Source of the DNA: Lapidilactobacillus achengensis
GTDB taxonomy: Bacteria > Bacillota > Bacilli > Lactobacillales > Lactobacillaceae
Assembly (NCBI RefSeq): GCF_003946655.1
Contig: NZ_RHOV01000021.1
Location: forward strand, 1-38,875
DNA: 38,875 bases
Direction: 5' to 3'
The notes under the pieces are model-generated. The model saw only the letters and a list, made by a program, of their open reading frames with translations, was not told where the DNA came from and made no database searches. The translations under genes were made by a program, and so were the position numbers. Shown here piece after piece: positions 1 to 7,122 of the stretch. The stretch's first letter is position 1; each line of letters begins with the position of its first letter.

Positions 1-184
1 GAGAGTGGCAACACGGAATCACACATTGAATCAGTAACGTGAGAAAAAATAGTCAGTATGTACTAACAGCCAGATTGGTGCCATCAGTATTCAGATAATT
101 CTAGCAAATATCTTTATTACTAAAACCCACGTTAACTTGACGCCATCTTCACAAAATCTGCGCATCGCTCATTGTGGCCTTCTA

Positions 185-193
185 TGGTATAAT
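185..193 (+). promoter_or_regulatory. efp promoter (extended -10)
   Basis: A perfect TATAAT lies at 188-193, preceded by TGG, which makes an extended -10. No convincing -35 is present at the right spacing. It would give a leader of about 70 nt before efp. That leader carries a small hairpin (ATGTGC at 204-209 pairing with GCACAT at 219-224). I see no gene in 1-184. Confidence 0.5.
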
Positions 194-271
194 AAAACTT
201 GCTATGTGCTTTTAGAGGGCACATGGGTTCAGCCCAGGCTGATAATTCGCGAAAAGGACGAGGACGAAAAG

Positions 272-835
272 ATGACAGAAGCAATCGATTTACGCGCGGG
301 AATGACCTTTGTCAAAGATGGCAAATTGATCAAAGTAATTGAAAGCAACCACCACAAGCCTGGTAAAGGGAACACGGTGATGCAAGTCAAATTATATGAT
401 GTTCGTGGCGGTGGGACTGTTCAAACGACCATGCGCCCCAACGAAAAGATCGAACTGGCCATGATGGAGAACAAAGAAGCTCAATATTTGTATACCCAAG
501 ATACCGTGGCGTATTTCATGGATATGACGACTTATGAACAATATGAAATTCCAACTGCTTCAATCGAGCATGAATTGAGCTACTTGTTGGAAAATGCCAC
601 CGTTCAGATCGAATTCTACGGTAGTGAAATCATTGGGATCACCTTACCAGGTACGGTTGATTTGAAAGTGACCGAGACCCAACCTTCAATCAAGGGTGGC
701 TCTGTGACTGGTAGTGGGAAACCTGCAACTTTGGAGACGGGATTGATCGTCAATGTGCCTGATTTCATTTCTGCAGGCGATGTGATCACCGTTAACACAG
801 ATACAAGTACGTATAAAGGCCGGGCCGCTAAATAG
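272..835 (+). CDS. efp: Translation elongation factor P
   Basis: EF-P binds next to the ribosomal P site and relieves stalling at polyproline stretches. The 187-residue product has the usual EF-P length and three beta-domains: an N-terminal KOW-like domain (about 1-65) and two OB folds. The modification loop reads HHKPGKGN, with the lysine expected to be modified at K32, as in Bacillus-type EF-P. The reading frame is open further upstream to 137, but that extension holds the promoter and is not EF-P-like. The ATG at 272 is preceded by AAGGACGAGG and fixes the start. The gene appears monocistronic, with a strong hairpin terminator just downstream. Identification is secure. Confidence 0.97.
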   Translation: MTEAIDLRAGMTFVKDGKLIKVIESNHHKPGKGNTVMQVKLYDVRGGGTVQTTMRPNEKIELAMMENKEAQYLYTQDTVAYFMDMTTYEQYEIPTASIEHELSYLLENATVQIEFYGSEIIGITLPGTVDLKVTETQPSIKGGSVTGSGKPATLETGLIVNVPDFISAGDVITVNTDTSTYKGRAAK

Positions 836-856
836 TTGGTTGGGCTACAGGCAACT

Positions 857-895
857 AAAAAACTCGTGCGACATTAATTTGTCGGACGAGTTTTT
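857..895 (+). terminator. efp terminator
   Basis: The arms AAAAACTCGT and ACGAGTTTTT enclose an inner CGAC/GTCG stem and an AT-rich loop. The flanking A and T runs make it usable in both directions, so it may also stop the lepB transcript coming from the right. Confidence 0.85.
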
Positions 896-934
896 GTTTG
901 CGATTTATTGGTGTTGGGGCCGCGCTACCACGTG

Positions 935-954
935 GCTGCCTACGTGTTGGCAGC
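935..954. other. Small hairpin downstream of lepB
   Basis: GCTGCC at 935-940 pairs with GGCAGC at 949-954 around an 8-nt loop. No U-tract follows on either strand, so a terminator role is uncertain. Confidence 0.25.
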
Positions 955-996
955 TGGGAGCGGTCATGATTTGGGCGGTGGGAGCTAGCGTTAGCC

Positions 997-1575
997 TCAG
1001 AAGAACTTAAGCCGGCTCAGTGGCCAGTACCTAAGTTTAACGACACCGTTGATCGCCGATTTCTTGATGAAACCGATCCGGCGACTGTCTTTGGAAATCG
1101 GCCGATTATCCCCCATCACAAAGTAGCTATTCGCTGGCACCGTTTTCCGCCCGAGCTTTTGTTGTAGGGTGAAATCTTCTTGGAAGGGCAAGCCGTTGCC
1201 GGGATCGTATTCTTTCAGGTAAGGCTCGCTCAGTCGCTTCCCGTTGACATAAACGTGGCCACCTTTGGCCGTTACTGTATCCCCAGGTAGGCCGATCACG
1301 CGCTTGATATAGAGACTGCCCGGTTCATCTGGTGCCTCTAACACGACGACATCGCCACGTTTGATTTTGCTCAGACGTGAGGTGATCAAGCGGTCGCCAT
1401 CATAGAAAGTTGGTTGCATCGAGGGTCCGGAAACGACATCCTTGGCCAAGACATGAGTGAACAATAATTGGACCCCAGTAAAAATCACCGCGGCCAGTAT
1501 AATGACCTCTAATAACCATTTCCAAAAGCTTTCTTGCTTTTCTTCGGGTTGTTGCCGTTTTGCCTGTTCACCCAT
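997..1575 (-). CDS. lepB: Signal peptidase I
   Basis: Membrane-anchored Ser/Lys protease that removes signal peptides from secreted proteins on the outer face of the membrane. The 192-residue protein has one N-terminal transmembrane segment (about 20-43) and then the catalytic domain. The nucleophile is S52 in SGPSMQPT and the general base is K91 in YIKRVIGLPGD. The box E motif GDNRPISKDSR starts at 154. The length matches single-span Gram-positive SipS-type enzymes. The ATG at 1575 follows a G-rich ribosome binding site (AGGGGCGG). The gene diverges from prs across a region of about 286 bp. Function is secure. Lactobacilli often have paralogues, so the exact name is less certain. Confidence 0.95.
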   Translation of the reverse strand: MGEQAKRQQPEEKQESFWKWLLEVIILAAVIFTGVQLLFTHVLAKDVVSGPSMQPTFYDGDRLITSRLSKIKRGDVVVLEAPDEPGSLYIKRVIGLPGDTVTAKGGHVYVNGKRLSEPYLKEYDPGNGLPFQEDFTLQQKLGRKTVPANSYFVMGDNRPISKDSRRIGFIKKSAINGVVKLRYWPLSRLKFF

Positions 1576-1634
1576 GAGTTTCCGCCCCTAAATAGTTTTT
1601 CCACCAAATTGCTATTACTTACTATACACTCTAT

Positions 1635-1672
1635 TGTCTAATTTTAAGCGACTAAATGCAAATATTTAGACA
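1635..1672. promoter_or_regulatory. Inverted repeat in the lepB/prs divergent region
   Basis: TGTCTAA at 1635-1641 and TTAGACA at 1666-1672 form an inverted repeat with centres 31 bp apart, about three helical turns. On the minus strand the left half gives TAGACA, a possible -35 for lepB. A protein-binding role is an inference. Confidence 0.3.
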
Positions 1673-1782
1673 AAACTTAGTGGTTTATCTGTAACGACGG
1701 ATAAACGTGCCCTGTTAAGTGAGTGGGCCCTCCCATTGCCGCCGCTTTTCTAGGAAAAATCCCAGTGAATTTAGGATATTTC

Positions 1783-1826
1783 TAGTCATTACGGCCGGTT
1801 TCAACTATAATAGGAGTGTTGAAACC
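1783..1826 (+). promoter_or_regulatory. prs promoter with overlapping palindromic operator
   Basis: A perfect TATAAT (1806-1811) lies 17 bp from a weak -35 TAGTCA (1783-1788). A perfect 9-bp inverted repeat, GGTTTCAAC (1797-1805) and GTTGAAACC (1818-1826), brackets the -10 exactly. The 12-bp interior contains the -10 and the expected start region. The placement suggests a repressor site. No B. subtilis-type PurBox is visible. Confidence 0.55.
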
Positions 1827-1861
1827 ATTTTGGAATTTAAAAAGTTAAATTGGAGGAACAA

Positions 1862-2836
1862 ATGGTAGCTAGAGCAAATAATCGTCATGCCATGAGATTG
1901 ATCGCCTTAAACGGCAACTTTGACTTAGCGGAGGCGGTGGCCGAATCAGTCGGTACCCCATTATTGAGTACTTCGGTTAAGCATTTCGCGGATGGCGAGA
2001 TCCAAATCAATATTAATGAAACTGTTCGTGGTGATGATATTTTCGTGATCCAGTCCGTTAATGATCCCGTCAATGAGAATTTCATGGAATTAATGATCAT
2101 GTTGGATGCCTTGCGTCGGGCCAGCGCCCACACGATCAATGTGGTTCTGCCTTACTTTGCTTATTCACGTGCGGATCGTAAAACCCGGTCGCGGGAACCG
2201 ATCACAGCGAAATTGGTCTCGAATTTGATTGAAATCGGTGGCGCCGATCGCGTGGTCGCTTTGGATCTGCACGCGGATCAGATTCAAGGGTTCTTTGATA
2301 TTCCGGTTGACCATTTGCAAGGCCTGCCCCTGATCGCGGATTATTTTATCAGCAAGCGCTTAGGCGGACCTGATGACCTAGTCGTAGTCGCGCCGGACCA
2401 CAATTCAACTAAGCGGGCGCGGGCTCTAGCGGAAACGTTCAATTGCCCGATCGCCATTGTTGACAAGCGCGACAGTGACCCTAGCGTCGATCCCTTGGAT
2501 ATTATTGGTGACGTGGACGATCGAATTTGTATCATCGCCGATGATCTGATCGATACCGCCAATCGGATGGTTTGGTCAGCGAACTCCCTGAAGGCCGCTG
2601 GCGCCAAAGAAGTTTATGGCTGCGCGACCCACGCGATCTTCTCGAAAGGCGCGACCGAGAAATTGCAGGAATCAATCATTAAAGAAGTGGTTGTGACTGA
2701 TTCGATTCGCATCCCAGAAGATAAACACTTCCCTAAACTGGTCAGCCTCTCAGTCGCGGATCTCTTTGCCCGTGCCATCGAGAAAATCTACAACAATCAA
2801 TCGATCCATTCACTATTTGTCCCCAATGAAAAGTAA
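1862..2836 (+). CDS. prs: Ribose-phosphate pyrophosphokinase, divergent paralogue
   Basis: PRPP synthetase family: transfers pyrophosphate from ATP to ribose-5-phosphate, giving PRPP for purine, pyrimidine, NAD, His and Trp synthesis. At 324 residues it has the normal length. The catalytic flexible loop (DRKTRSREPITAK) and the DLHADQIQGFF motif are kept. Two substrate loops deviate. The pyrophosphate loop reads PDHNSTKRAR where PDHGGVTRAR is usual. The ribose-5-phosphate loop reads DDLIDTANRM where DDMIDTAGTI is usual. It is therefore probably a second, diverged Prs of the kind found in lactobacilli, with possibly altered activity. The ATG at 1862 follows GGAGG; an in-frame TTG at 1850 overlaps that site and was rejected. 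Confidence 0.9.
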   Translation: MVARANNRHAMRLIALNGNFDLAEAVAESVGTPLLSTSVKHFADGEIQININETVRGDDIFVIQSVNDPVNENFMELMIMLDALRRASAHTINVVLPYFAYSRADRKTRSREPITAKLVSNLIEIGGADRVVALDLHADQIQGFFDIPVDHLQGLPLIADYFISKRLGGPDDLVVVAPDHNSTKRARALAETFNCPIAIVDKRDSDPSVDPLDIIGDVDDRICIIADDLIDTANRMVWSANSLKAAGAKEVYGCATHAIFSKGATEKLQESIIKEVVVTDSIRIPEDKHFPKLVSLSVADLFARAIEKIYNNQSIHSLFVPNEK

Positions 2837-2958
2837 AGAGTGCGGAGCGCAACGGTTTGGCTTTGAGCATTAACCTAGCTAGGCTTTTGGAGGCTGAACT
2901 TTGCATCTAGAAGCCTAGCGTAGTTAAGTGGAAGAAGCTAGGTCAGCGAGCACGTTTC
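2837..2958 (+). repeat. Family A palindromic repeat, copy 1
   Basis: A roughly 120-bp intergenic element that begins directly after the prs stop codon. Its ends are imperfect inverted repeats: the AGAGTGCG...GAGCATTA end pairs with the TTAAG...GGTCAGCGAGCAC end. The middle has an inner hairpin. The same element recurs at 15984, 16110 (partial), 25129 (reverse) and 38247. The whole unit can fold into one long hairpin, like a MITE or REP element. No ORF is convincing. Confidence 0.75.
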
Positions 2959-2997
2959 AAAAAAACAGCAACCTTCAATTGGAGGTTGCTGTTTTTT
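2959..2997. terminator. Bidirectional terminator between prs and the SDR gene
   Basis: AAAAACAGCAACCT pairs with AGGTTGCTGTTTTT around an 8-nt loop, flanked by A and T runs on both sides. It serves prs on the plus strand and the converging gene on the minus strand. Confidence 0.85.
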
Positions 2998-3055
2998 ACG
3001 GGCAACTATGCTTCTCAGCTGTTGCCTGATTCGTTTAAAAGTTGATCGGGCAGAA

Positions 3056-3688
3056 TCAGTCCGCGCAAACAGTGAAGCGTTGTTGCTGATGTTCGGGCTC
3101 TTCGATCTCGTCCAACATTGCGATGGCGTAATCGGCCATACTGATCTCGCTCTTACCATATTTGCCGATCAGCAGTTGTTCCTGCCCAACCTTGTAGCGA
3201 CCAGTCCGCGCGCCATTGACCAAGAAGTCTTTAGACGGGCTGAGATAAGTCCAACGCACATTCTTAGCGTTCCGAAGGTAATCCAGGGCGGCGCTCATAT
3301 TAGCGGCTGTGGCTTTGAAATCTGCAGGGAAGTCATCCGTCTCGTATAATTTGGTTTGCAGTTTATTATCCACATACAAGCTACCAGCGCCACCAACGAC
3401 CAAAAGCCGTGTGTCCGCATCCTGTAAGATCCCAACCAAGTGTTTCATGGTGGCCACGTGCAGATTTTCTTCGTTTTCAGGGGCGTTGTAGGAGTCGACG
3501 AGTACGTCGAAATCCGCAATGTCCGCGCTGGTCAGATTGAAGAGATCTTTTTGTAGATAAGTGAGGCCCGGGGTCGTTTCTTCAGGGACATTACGCACAA
3601 TCCCAACAACTTCGTGCTTTCGTCGCAATGCTTCATTGGTGATGAAGCGGCCGACGTGACCGGTTGCACCAATAATTCCTATTTTCAT
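3056..3688 (-). CDS. NAD(P)-binding Rossmann protein (atypical SDR/NmrA-like)
   Basis: A 210-residue atypical short-chain dehydrogenase-like protein. The N-terminus MKIGIIGATGHVGRFITNEAL carries the dinucleotide-binding GATGHVG loop (residues 7-13). A classical SDR YxxxK catalytic pair is not evident, which fits the NAD(P)H-binding (NmrA/YwnB-like) group. Such proteins act as reductases or redox sensors; the substrate cannot be read here. The ATG at 3688 is preceded on the minus strand by AGGAAGTC. The gene diverges from the GNAT gene and ends near a bidirectional terminator. Confidence 0.75.
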   Translation of the reverse strand: MKIGIIGATGHVGRFITNEALRRKHEVVGIVRNVPEETTPGLTYLQKDLFNLTSADIADFDVLVDSYNAPENEENLHVATMKHLVGILQDADTRLLVVGGAGSLYVDNKLQTKLYETDDFPADFKATAANMSAALDYLRNAKNVRWTYLSPSKDFLVNGARTGRYKVGQEQLLIGKYGKSEISMADYAIAMLDEIEEPEHQQQRFTVCAD

Positions 3689-3742
3689 AATAATTGACTT
3701 CCTATTCGTTTGATTTTTGATAGCGGTTACATTCCATCTATA

Positions 3743-3771
3743 ATGATAGGCGAATTTCTATCGATTTACAA
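3743..3771 (-). promoter_or_regulatory. Promoter of the Rossmann-protein gene
   Basis: On the minus strand TTGTAA (plus coordinates 3766-3771) is followed after 17 bp by TATCAT (3743-3748). It is placed about 55 bp upstream of the start codon. Confidence 0.45.
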
Positions 3772-3897
3772 GAGTAAGTTTGCACTTATTCTGAAAGAAA
3801 TCTAGGTAGCATTGAACAAAAAAATTAACCGAAGCGCGCCTAATAGTCAGCAATTGTGCTAAGCTAAAATCATGTCAAAATTCGAGGTGCATTGGAA

Positions 3898-4440
3898 ATG
3901 ACCATTGAGATCAGACGGATCACGGCCCTAGAAGAAACAGCGTTACAAATGCCCAACCAACCATTCCCCCTGCTGGGCCAATTATTGGTTACCCGCGATG
4001 AAAACGGCTGGCAGCATCATGAGCAACTCGCCAAAAAAACAACATGGCAAACCTTTCCTGAAGAACACTATCAATTAGCGCCAATCGACCAGGCGGGTTT
4101 TGCCCTGGGAGCTTTCAACCAGAACGAGTGCGTCGGCCTCGCCATTTTTGAATGGCGCTGGAACCACGATCTTTACTTGGCGGATCTGAAAGTGGCCACA
4201 ACATGGCGCCAACAAGGAATCGGCCGACAATTACTTCGCGCCGGTGCTCGTCTTGGTCAAGAGCGGGGCGTCCGGGGACTGACAACCATCGCCCAAGATG
4301 ACAATTTAAACGCCAACCGGTTTTACCTTGCCTTAGGGTTCACGATTGGCGGCTTTAATGATCATGACTACCGCTTTACGACTCAGGCGGGTAAAGGCGA
4401 TGTCTATTATTACTTGGATCTTACTGCTGGGTTGCTGTGA
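3898..4440 (+). CDS. GNAT family N-acetyltransferase (SatA-like)
   Basis: Predicted acetyl-CoA-dependent N-acetyltransferase of 180 residues. The acetyl-CoA site is the motif RQQGIGRQLL, preceded by the beta-4 strand (LYLADLKVA) and followed by the NANRFYLALGF helix-strand pair typical of GNATs. The C-terminal pattern resembles streptothricin acetyltransferase-like enzymes (SatA/YyaR), but the acceptor cannot be deduced. AGGTG at 3884-3888 is well spaced for the ATG at 3898; an in-frame TTG at 3892 is too close to it. The gene stands alone and runs directly into the repeat region. Confidence 0.8.
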   Translation: MTIEIRRITALEETALQMPNQPFPLLGQLLVTRDENGWQHHEQLAKKTTWQTFPEEHYQLAPIDQAGFALGAFNQNECVGLAIFEWRWNHDLYLADLKVATTWRQQGIGRQLLRAGARLGQERGVRGLTTIAQDDNLNANRFYLALGFTIGGFNDHDYRFTTQAGKGDVYYYLDLTAGLL

Positions 4441-4805
4441 GCGGATTGGACGTGTTGGGCATCGGTTTGAATTGATTTTTTCTATTCTGAACCTGTGCTT
4501 GATTGCAGGTGTGGTAGGGTGTTGCGCGTGAGCGCAACCGGCTGGGACTGCTGTTGCGGACTGGAACGTGGTGGGCGTCGTTTGGAGCCAATCCGCAAAG
4601 TGCGCGGCTTGTCTTCAAATCGAGCCTTGTCCTAAGCGGCAAAGCCGCCAAGGACAATTTCACCACTGAGCCGCGCAGTCCCAGCCGGTTGCTGAACAGA
4701 ATTGAGCCTATCTGCAATCGAAGCGAAGGATTAGACGAAGTGGTTTTGCGAGCTAGCGGTCAAACAATTGCCCACCTTTTTGGGTGGTACGGCAATGCCA
4801 ACGGA
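4441..4805 (+). repeat. Family B repeat, B1 module, copy Ia
   Basis: Non-coding structured repeat right after the GNAT stop. Two perfect 18-bp arms, GCAACCGGCTGGGACTGC (4534-4551) and its complement (4675-4692), enclose a 93-bp core (4571-4663). The core has two hairpins: TTTGGAG...CTTCAAA (4581-4619) and GTCC...GGAC around GCGGC/GCCGC (4629-4655). A tail with an ATTGCC/GGCAAT stem follows. Similar units lie at 4806, 22500 and, in part, 10205 and 38370. Confidence 0.8.
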
Positions 4806-5128
4806 TTCCAGCAGTCTGTGCTTGATTGTGGGTGTGCTGGGTTTGGTGGTGGCGCAACCGCCTCAGGACGTTTATCGTGGCTGGAACGCGGTGGGCATCG
4901 TTTGAAGCCAATCCGCAAAATCAGCGGCTTGTCTTCAAATCGAGCCTTGTCCTAAGCGGCAAAGCCGCCAAGGACAATTTCACCACTGAGCCGCGCAGTC
5001 CCAGCCGGTTGCTAGGCAGAATTGAGCCTATCTGCAATCGAAGCGAAGGATTAGACGAAGTGCTTTTGCGAGCTAGCGGTCAAACAATCGCCCTCTTTTG
5101 GGGTGGTACGGCAATGCCAACGGATTTG
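4806..5128 (+). repeat. Family B repeat, B1 module, copy Ib (tandem)
   Basis: A second B1 unit in tandem. Its core (4891-4983) is nearly identical to copy Ia, but the first hairpin reads TTTGAAG...CTTCAAA and its loop differs (aaaatca instead of aaagtgc). The left arm is a different sequence (CAACCGCCTCAGGACG) that also occurs, reversed, at about 38374-38400. The right arm is the standard one. Confidence 0.8.
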
Positions 5129-5545
5129 GATTAATTGGTTGGAACAGATTATATCGGTTGGACCTTTTTCCTGCTTCCTAGACAATCCTCGGTGAAACCG
5201 ACCGGACTCAACTGATTCATCAAGAACTGGCTTGAGTTTATCAAGCAGACTGTGATGGTGTCACCAATTTAAAACTTGTAACCCCTAACCATGGTCGTTA
5301 ATTGCGTGGTTCCCCCCACCAATTGGCGATAGCTTGCCAATTGGTGGGAGTGCTCAAACGGCTGTTATAACGTTGAGCGGCTGGAGCGGAGAAATTCGGG
5401 GTGAGATCGCCGTGAAATTGTCTTTGGCGGCTCTGCCGCTTAGGACAAGGCCTGATTTTGAGACAAGCCGCGCACTTTGCGGATTGGCTCAAAACAGTGC
5501 CCACAGCGAGCTCACCCCGAATTTCGCAGCGCAAGCCGCGGCCAA
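5129..5545 (+). repeat. Family B repeat, linker and B2 module, copy I
   Basis: The linker holds small stems (CTTGA/TCAAG; AACCATG/CGTGGTT) and a perfect hairpin built on CCACCAATTGGC and GCCAATTGGTGG near 5317-5349. The B2 module has 15-bp arms GAAATTCGGGGTGAG (5391-5405) and CTCACCCCGAATTTC (5511-5525). They flank the same core found in B1, but in the opposite orientation. Related composites lie at 10205, 22888 and 25252. ORFs in it are interrupted differently in each copy, so I treat it as non-coding. Confidence 0.8.
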
Positions 5546-5641
5546 CCTACTTTATTCTAGTAGAGCGGCCAGGTGGCGGTTGGCTAAACCGCCGATTTTA
5601 GCAACAATGAACGCAAGAATCTAAGACAAGGAGAGAGCAAT

Positions 5642-6298
5642 GTGACAACCAAGAAACAATTCAGCTCACGCTATCAGCAAATCGCCGCTGACCTGGCTCA
5701 ACAGATCTGGGAGCACCAATACCCTGTAGGCGCCAAGTTACACGCCCGGTCCGCGGTCGCCGCGACCTATGGCGTTTCCCCAGAGACCGCGCGTAAAGCC
5801 ATTAGTATCTTAGCCGATCTGGGCATCGTTGAGGCCAAACATGGCAGTGGCTTCTTCGTGGCTTCGATCGAGCGCGCCGGCGAATTTGTGACACAGTACC
5901 AGGAAGTCGCGTCTTTACGTGATCTGAAAGGGGAAGTTCTGGCCAGTGTTACGCGGCAGAAGGAAGAACTGACTCAGTTCTCCCAGCTGTTGGATCAATT
6001 GGTGGCCCAAACCAATCGCGTTCAGCAGGCCAATCCGCTAGCGCCTTTTGAGTTGGTTTTAACGGCGGAGGCCCAGCATTTGGACGAAACAATTGGGACC
6101 TTGAAGATCTGGCAAAACACTGGCGCCACCATCGTTGCTTTGCGCCATGGCACGACGTTACAAGTTTCGCCAGGCCCCTACGCTAAACTGAGCGTTGATG
6201 ATTGTTTGTTTTTCGTGGGGAATGACTTGGTGTTTCAACGAATGACGCACTTTTTCTATCCGCCGCAACGCTGGGAATCCGGGGATAGCGTTGATTAG
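5642..6298 (+). CDS. busR: GntR-family regulator with RCK_C domain (BusR type)
   Basis: Predicted cytoplasmic repressor that senses c-di-AMP and controls osmolyte uptake. The 218 residues show an N-terminal GntR winged helix (about 8-75, including SAVAATYGVSPETARKAISILADLGIVEAKHGSGFFV). A helical, probably coiled-coil linker follows (about 85-130). The C-terminal domain is RCK_C/TrkA_C-like (about 135-205, including GATIVALRHG and DDCLFFVGN). This order is that of BusR from lactococci and streptococci, which represses busA when c-di-AMP is bound. The busA genes lie 0.8 kb downstream, which supports the call. The start is GTG at 5642 behind AAGGAGAGA; the overlapping ATG at 5640 is followed at once by a stop. 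Confidence 0.82.
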   Translation: MTTKKQFSSRYQQIAADLAQQIWEHQYPVGAKLHARSAVAATYGVSPETARKAISILADLGIVEAKHGSGFFVASIERAGEFVTQYQEVASLRDLKGEVLASVTRQKEELTQFSQLLDQLVAQTNRVQQANPLAPFELVLTAEAQHLDETIGTLKIWQNTGATIVALRHGTTLQVSPGPYAKLSVDDCLFFVGNDLVFQRMTHFFYPPQRWESGDSVD

Positions 6299-6351
6299 CC
6301 GAATATCGTGGTGCGCCTTGAACAAAATATCAAACGAAATGAGTGATTCTA

Positions 6352-6813
6352 ATGAAACACGAACCAGAACCAGCCCTGTTTTTGAACTTAGTGATGATCA
6401 CCAAGGGCGACCAAGTGTTAGTTGAGAACCGGGTAAAAAAAGATTGGCCCGGATTGACGTTTCCTGGGGGTCATGTGGAAGCTCACGAACCTTTCTATGA
6501 TGCGGCGGTTCGTGAGATGCGCGAGGAGACTGGCTTGGTTGTGCGCGATTTGAAGTTAGTGGGGTTGTGTCAATATCCGGATCACACCGCGGCTGGCGCG
6601 CCTTTTCGTCGGGTGATTTACTTCTATCGCACGGATCAGTTTAGTGGGACTTTGAAATCTAGTCGCGAAGGGGCGGTGACCTGGTTGGATCAAGCCGAGT
6701 TGAAGCGGCGGCCGTTGGCAGGATCGCTGGCCGATTTCCTCCATGTCTTTGAGCGACCGGAATTGTCGGAAGTTGTTTACATGGATGACGCCAGTGCGGC
6801 TTTGTTTCGGTAG
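6352..6813 (+). CDS. Nudix hydrolase (MutT-like)
   Basis: Hydrolase of nucleoside diphosphates linked to another moiety. The 153 residues contain an intact Nudix box that follows GX5EX7REUXEEXGU exactly (GHVEAHE, seven residues, REMREETGL, near residues 43-65), so the metal-binding glutamates are present. The family position suggests an 8-oxo-dGTP or other NTP diphosphatase; the substrate is not readable. The ATG at 6352 is preferred because GAGTGA precedes it by 6-7 nt; an upstream in-frame GTG at 6343 overlaps that site. It lies 53 bp after the BusR-like gene and may share its transcript. Confidence 0.85.
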   Translation: MKHEPEPALFLNLVMITKGDQVLVENRVKKDWPGLTFPGGHVEAHEPFYDAAVREMREETGLVVRDLKLVGLCQYPDHTAAGAPFRRVIYFYRTDQFSGTLKSSREGAVTWLDQAELKRRPLAGSLADFLHVFERPELSEVVYMDDASAALFR

Positions 6814-7049
6814 GCTGAGAATTTTCAGGAGAAGTCAGCCTATTTTCACCCAAGGCAATTTGTTTTCAGGTGGATGAAAAGACCTGAAATTTGTCAGGGC
6901 CGATCAAATCGGCTCTTGAAAACTAGCGACGATTTTTCTGAAAATATAAATGATTTTCAAATTTTTTCCCCGCGTGCCCATGGCTGATGAGACCAGTAAT
7001 GGGGGCGCTTTTATGTTTTTATATGGAACAAACCTTGAAACAACAATCT
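6814..7049 (+). terminator. AT-rich gap with possible terminator 6972-7017
   Basis: The best candidate is GCGTGCCCAT (6972-6981) pairing with ATGGGGGCGC (6999-7008) with one mismatch and one wobble, followed by TTTTATGTTTTTAT. A second hairpin (AGGGCCGAT/ATCGGCTCT near 6895-6915) lacks a U-tract. No gene is seen in this gap. Confidence 0.4.
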
Positions 7050-7096
7050 TTTACAAAAGTGACCACACTATGATACGATAGTATGGTCACTTTTTT
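7050..7096 (+). promoter_or_regulatory. busA promoter with long palindromic operator
   Basis: Two 17-bp arms, AAAAGTGACCACACTAT (7055-7071) and ATAGTATGGTCACTTTT (7078-7094), match at 16 of 17 positions. They overlap a likely promoter: -35 TTTACA (7050-7055), 18 bp, -10 TACGAT (7074-7079). The right arm runs into six T residues, so it would also terminate transcripts arriving from upstream. A transcript from the promoter itself would lack the left arm. Binding by the BusR-like protein is an inference from position and symmetry. Confidence 0.6.
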
Positions 7097-7122
7097 GATG
7101 ACTAGAAAAAAGGGGGAATTTG

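Noticed and set aside
137-271. N-terminal extension of efp
   Set aside because: The frame is open, but it contains the promoter, has no ribosome binding site and does not resemble EF-P.
4554-5134. Plus-strand ORFs over B1 repeats (FKSSLVLSGKAAKDNFTTEPRSPSRLL)
   Set aside because: They are translations of the palindromic core; similar-length frames exist on the opposite strand and no ribosome binding site is present.
7055-7096. Simple terminator of the Nudix gene
   Set aside because: It fits a terminator in shape, but no promoter for busA would fit downstream of it, and good promoter hexamers lie within it; operator plus insulator explains both.
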